Part shown: positions 24,801 to 30,800 of the stretch, in pieces
How the letters are laid out: the number at the start of each line of letters is the position of its first letter
Numbering within the stretch: the stretch's first letter is position 1
Assembly: GCF_903853455.1 (NCBI RefSeq)
Contig: NZ_CAINTR010000196.1
Span: 1-32,642 of the forward strand
Direction of reading: 5' to 3'
Length of the DNA: 32,642 nucleotides
Source: an uncultured Magnetospirillum sp.
GTDB lineage: Bacteria > Pseudomonadota > Alphaproteobacteria > Rhodospirillales > Magnetospirillaceae
Made by a program: the position numbers and the translations under genes
The notes under the pieces: generated by a model
Told to the model about the DNA's origin: nothing
What the model saw: the letters and a program-made list of their open reading frames with translations, nothing else
Databases searched by the model: none

Positions 24801-27800
24801 GCGAGCAGGCTGGCGGCGGCGGTCTGGGCCGCCGTCAACTGGGTGCCGATGGTGCCCACATTGGCATCGGTCACCGTCTTGGCGGCGGCGATCAGGGATT
24901 CGTACTGTAGCACCAGCGCCTTGGCGGCGGCGGCGGCCTGGGCGGCATTGACCGCGTCGGAGGCGGTGGTGGCACTCTGGGCGGTGGTATCGGCGGCGGT
25001 GGCGGCGGCCAGTTGGCCTTCCAGGTCGAGGGTGGTGCCGGCCTTGTCGAACGCATCGGCCGCCTTGGACTTGGCCGCCTGGATAAGATTGTCGGCCTGC
25101 ACCGCCAGATTGTAGGCGTTGAGGATGGCGGCCCGCGACTGAGCGTCGGCGGAGGCGGCCGCGGTATGGCCGAGACTGTCGTTGGCATAGGCGTCGTACA
25201 ACGCCTTCAGGCTGGCCAGGTTGGTCTGCTCGGTGGAGATCGAACTGGTGATGCCGGTATAGGCGGTGTGGGCAGTGGCCTCGTGGCTGGTCGCCAACGC
25301 GGCATTGGCGTCGGCGGTGGCCACCGCGGTCAGCATGGTCGCCTTGTTGACGGCGACGGTGGTCGCAGTCGCAGCGGTCACCAGATTGGTGCCGACCGAG
25401 GTCTGCAGGTTGGCGACGCCCGACACCTGGGCGGCGGCGATGGCCGCCTCGGCCGAGGCGGTGCTGAGATCGGCGGCGGCGGCCGAGGCGTCGGCGGCGG
25501 CGACGCGGGCGGCGGCGGTGATATCGGCCGAAACGGCGGAGTGGTGGGCGATATAGTTGGCGCTGGCGGCATCCGAGGCGGTGCCCCCCATGGTGGTGGC
25601 CAGATCGGTACCACTGACGAAGTTGCCCGAGGCGTCCACCACCGTGGTGCCGGTGCTGCTCCTGACGTGGAGCGTGTCGCCGGTCAGGGTAGCGGCATCG
25701 GCAGCGGCGGCGGCGGCGGTCATGGCGGCCGCCTGGGCGATGAAGCTGGCGGAACTGGCGTCCAGCGCCGTCCCGGCGATGGTGGTGGCCAGGACGGAGC
25801 CGCTGACGTAATTCCCCGAACCGTCCACCACGGTGGTGCCGGTGGTGGTCTTGACATGCGTCGTATCGCCGGCCAGGGCACCGACATTGCCGGTGGCGGT
25901 GCCGACGGCGGTGGTGGCCGCGCCGGTTTCGGTCGCGCCGCTGATGCTGGTCAGCGCCGCCTTCCAGATCTGGGTCACCGGATCGGCGGCCTCGGCGGCG
26001 GTGACGGCGGTGGAATAGGTGGCGCCGCTGGCCTGGAACTGGGCCAGGGTTCCCGAGAACGGGGTGTTGTGAGCGTTGTAGTGGTCCAGCACCGCCTGGT
26101 CGTGGGAGTTCTGGGCGGTGTCGGAAAGATGGTTGAGGGTGGCGGTGAAGGTCGACAGCTTGCCGCTGGCCGAACTCGAGGCCGCGTCGAACAGGCTGCG
26201 AACATCGCTCACGCCGGTTCCGTCATTGGCAAGGCCATCAATCAGATTGGCCTTGGCGGTCGCCGAGGTCGAGGCGGCGGTCGAGGCGGTCGAGGCGGCG
26301 GCGGCGTTGGTGTAGGCCGCCAGGGCGTCGGAGGCGGAAGCGGAACTGTAGACGTTCTGCTGGGTCTGCACCGCTTGGGCCTGGGCCAGCGCTTGATCGG
26401 CGGCCAGCCGCTGGGCATGGGCGAGGTCGGCCTGCTTGTGGACTTCCGCGTCGAGAGCCGCGACCTTGGTGTAGTCGGCGTCGGACTGGGCCTTGGCCTG
26501 GTTCCAGGCGGTCTGGGCCTGGGGCAGCGCGTTGGTCAGGTTGACGATGGTGGTGTCGGCCCAGGCCACCGCCTTGGCGGCATTGACCAGAGCGGCATCG
26601 GCGACGGTCACCGCCGTTTGGGCGGCGGCGTCGTCGGCCTGCGCGGCGGTGTCGGCTATCTGCGCCGCCGCCACCTTGGCCGCCACGGTGGCCGAGGTGT
26701 GGTCGCCCGCGAACGCCGTCGCGGCGGCGGAGGCGTCACCGGCGGCGGCGGAGGCCTGCGCCGCCGCGGCGGAGGCCTCGTGGGCTGCACCGGTGCTGCC
26801 GTCATTGAGGGCCGAGTTGGTGGCGGTCAAGGCGTCGGCCAGCAGGGTATGGGCCTGGCGATCGGCGACGATTGCGCCGGAGATTTCCGAGGTTTCGGCT
26901 CCCGCCTCGGTGGCGGCGGCGGCGGCGAGATTGGTCTGCGCCACGGTGAAGGCGGCGGCGGCGGCATCGGCCTGGGCCTGCAGCGAATTGACCCGCGACA
27001 CCGCTGAGGCGGCGGCGGCATCGGCCTGGGCGGCGGCGGTCGCGGCGTTGTCATAGGCGTTGTAGGCGGCGTTGTAGCCGTCGTGCCAGGCGCCGTGGAC
27101 CAGATCGCTGTCGCCGGAGGCGGTGAACTTGGTGCTGATGGCGGTGTGGATCGCCGACTCGGTGGCGCCGGCGGTCAGCGCCGTGCCGGCATAGGCGTTG
27201 ACCTGGGTCACCAGATCGGCCACCGAGGTGCTGGCCGGAGTGTAGCCCAGCGCCGTCAGCAGCTTGGACAGCGAGGTATGCAGCGAATCCTGCTGCGACA
27301 GGGCGGTGGCGTCGGCGGCGGCCTGATCGATCAGCGGCTGGTGGCTGTCGGTGGCGGCCTGAGCGGCGGCGGCGGCGGCGGTGTCAGTGGCGCTTTGGGC
27401 GGCGCTCCAGGCGGTGTTGGCGGTGGCCAGCGAGGTCTGGGCCGCCTGCCGGTCGGTGATCAGGCTGCCGGCCCGCCAGGAATCGGCGGCGGCGGCCTGG
27501 TTGGCGGCGGTGGCGGCCAGCGAGGCGGCGGTGGCGCTGGAGGTTTGGGCCAAGGTGAGGTCGGTGGCGGCGCTGGCCACGTCGTTGACCGCCGACTGGT
27601 GGCCCTGCCCGGCCAGGGCGGCGGCGTTGAAATCCACCTGGGCGGCATCGGCGAAGCTCTTGGCCAGGGCAGCGTCGGTGGCGACCGCCGTCAGGTTGCC
27701 GTTCCAAAAGTCGAGATAGGCCTGGACCTTGGCGGTGACGGCATCGCCGGCGGCGCCGCTGGCGTCGTAGACCAAGGCATGGCCGGAGGTGGTGGTAAAG

Positions 27801-30800
27801 GTCTGGGCCGTGGTGTTCAGCCCGGTCGCCGCCAGGGAATCACCGGCGGCGGAATGGGCCTGGACCTCGTAGGCGGCGGCGCTGGTATGGGCCGCGGTCT
27901 CGGCCTTGGCCCGGTCGGAAATCAGGCCGTTGATGGTGGCCTGGGCGTTGGCGGCGGCGGTGGCGGCGGCATTGGCGGCGTTGGTGGCGGCGGTGTTGGC
28001 GTCTGTCAGGACGGTGCTTTTGGCCGCCGCGGCGGTCGCCACGTTCTGGGCTTGGTCGGAATTGGTCGAGGCGGTCTGGGCCGAAGCCTGAACCGTGGTG
28101 ACATTGCCCTCGAGGGTGGTGCGCGACACCGCGATGGACTGGGCTTGGGTCGATACCGAATTGCCCAGGGTGGCGGCGTTGTCAGAAGCGGTTTTGGCGA
28201 TGGCCAGCTGGGCCTGGGCGTCGGCCAGCCTGGCGGCCGCGTCGGTATTGTCGGCCAGGGCGGCGGCGGCGGCGGTGGCGACGGCGGTGCTGGAGGTGCT
28301 GGTCAGACTCATGGCCGCCAACGCCGCCTTGGCGGCCGCCAGCTTGGTCACGGCATCGGAGGCGTCGGAGGCGACATTGGTCACGTCGCTGGCGGCCTGG
28401 GCCACGGCGGCGTCGGCGATGACCTTGGCGACGGCGACGGCGGAGGCCGAGGCGGCATTGGCCTCGATCTGGGCCAAGGCCGCCTTGACGGTGGCGATAT
28501 AGAGCGCGGTGGAGACGTCGTTCGCGGTGCCGGCGATGGTGGTGGCGATGGCGGTGCCGCTGACGAAGTTCCCCGAACTGTCGAGCACCGTGGTACCGGT
28601 GCTGGTGTGGAGATGCCGCGAATCGCCGACCAGGGCCTGGGCATCGGCCACGGTGGTGGCGTTCTGGGCCTGGGTCGACAGGGTTCCGGCCAGGGTGGCG
28701 TTAGCGTCGGCTATGCCCTGGGCAGTCACGGCGTTGTTGTAATGGGTGTTCAGGGCGGTCACGTCGGAGGAATCGACGGAGGCGCCGGAATACAGGGTAT
28801 GGGCGTTGGCGGCCTGGGTCAGGGCGTTGGTCGCCAACTGGTCCTCATAGGCCGTCTGCTGGGCGATGGTGGCGGCCTGCTGCTTGGCGGCGGCCTGGGC
28901 GACGGCGGTGTTCTGGGTATTGGCGGCGTTCAGGGCGTCGATCTGGTCCTGCACCGAGGGCAACGGATCGGTGGCGATCGCCAGGTTCCACGCCGCCAGG
29001 GCGGTCTGGGCCGACTGATGGGCGGCGGCGGCGGCCTTGGTGGCATTGGCCACGGCGGTCTGGGCCGTCGTCAGGCTGGCGGCCATGTCGCTGGAATAGA
29101 CGTTCCAGGTGTTGGCCTCGGTGATGGCGGCCTGGGCCGCCGTCAGGGCGGCCTGGGCCAGGGCCAGCTTGTTTTGGGCGGTGGTGTCGAAGCCGGCGGC
29201 CAGGTCGTAGGCGGCATGGGCGGCGCCGTCGGCGGTGTGGGCGTAGGCCGCGTTCAGGCTGTAGTAGGTGCTGTAGGTATAAACGCCGCCCTGGGTATAG
29301 GGAGTGTTGTTGTTATAGTGGGTCAGCGAGTCGGTGGCGATGGCGTTGGCGTCGGCGGCGGCGGTGGCGGCGTCCAGCGCATGGCCGTTGCCGTCGTGGT
29401 TGGCACCGGTCAGCGAACCGGCGGCGGCGAGAGCCAGGGCGGCATCGGCATTGGCGTTGGTGACGGCGGTGCTGAGATCGGTCTGGGCGGTAACCACGGC
29501 GGCGGTATGGGCGAGGTTGTAATACTCCTCGGCCGAGGCCTCGGCGGTCTTGGCGGTCCCCAGCGCCGACATGTCGTTCAGGGTGGTGGCCAGCGCGGTC
29601 CCGGCGGCGGTCTGGGCGGCGGCGATCTGATCCTCGAGCCCCAGGAAGGTATGCTCGGCGGCCAGGGTGGTGGTGAGCTGGGCGGAATCGTTGGCGGCGG
29701 CGGTATCGTAAGCGGAATTGTAGATCGACTGCAGGCTGGCGTAATAGGTGTGCAGGCTGACGGCGGCGCCCGAGGCCTGCCCGACCACGGTGGCGGCGGC
29801 GGACACGGCGGTGTCGTCGCTGTGGACCAAGCCGGTCAGGGCGGAATCGGCGGCCTCGGCCACCTGCAACGCCACGTTCCAGGACTGGGTCGCCAGATCC
29901 CCGGCCTCGGCGGTGGCGACGAATCCCGGATTGGTGGTGGTAACGAAGGTGTGAGCCGAGGTGGCGTCGGTGGCCACCGTGGTGTGGTTGGCGTTGTAGT
30001 ACTGCACGGCGTAATAGCCGGTGGAGGCGTCGTTGGCGACGGCGGCGCTCACCACCGCGGCATTGGCGCCATTGGTAACGAAGGCGTGGACGCTGGTGGC
30101 GTCGGTGGCCACATGCTGGGTTGTGGTGGACAGCGCGTTGTAGTACCGGACAATCGCCAGCTCGGTGTGGGCGTCGTTGGCCACCGCGGCGGCGATGGCG
30201 GAGGCGTTGGCGCCGGTGCCGACGAAACTCGCCACCGAGGCGGTGTCCGATCCCACCACCGGATGCAGGGCGTTGTAGTAGTTCACCACCGCTAGGTCAT
30301 GACCGGCCTGGGCCAGGGTCTTGGCGGCGGTGATGGCGGCGGCGGCGTCGCTGATGTCGGCATCGCGGCTGGTGCCGGCGGCAAGGCCGGCGGCGGCGGT
30401 GAGCTTGCTGCTGGCGATGGCGAGATCGGCGAGATAGGTGCCGGTGTCCCAGGCGCTGACCGCGCTGGCGGCGTTGACCTTGACCGCCAGGGCGGAGGTC
30501 AGGGCGCTGTCGAGGGAATCCTGCTGCCCCAGGGCGTTCTGGTAGGCGTTAAGGGCGGTGGTCTCGCTCGCCCGCAGGGTCTGGATATGGGCGACCGCGT
30601 CGCTGGTGGTGGTGACGTCGGCGTCCACCGTCGCCTGGGCGGTGGTCACCGCCGCCTGGGCGGTGGTCTCGTTCTGGGCGGCGGCGCCGCTGGTCCAGGC
30701 CGCCAGGGCGTTGGTCTTGACGCTGTTGGGATCGGCGACGATGGCCTGGGCGTTGGTGTCGGCGGTGCTGTCGTAGCTGGCGTAGGAATCGGCGTTGAGC

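Noticed and set aside
27083-30295. Very long open frames on the + strand opposite the giant gene (for example over 1,000 codons here, and at 7352-10429 and 15404-18451).
   Set aside because: They are antisense to a gene with extreme G/C third-position bias. Their products are Gly/Arg/Val/His-rich low-complexity strings without recognisable domains, as expected for shadow frames.
24184-30400. GGCGGCGGT-type tandem tracts that look like microsatellites or a CRISPR-like array.
   Set aside because: They are Ala codons in the coding frame; there are no constant repeats with unique spacers of fixed length.
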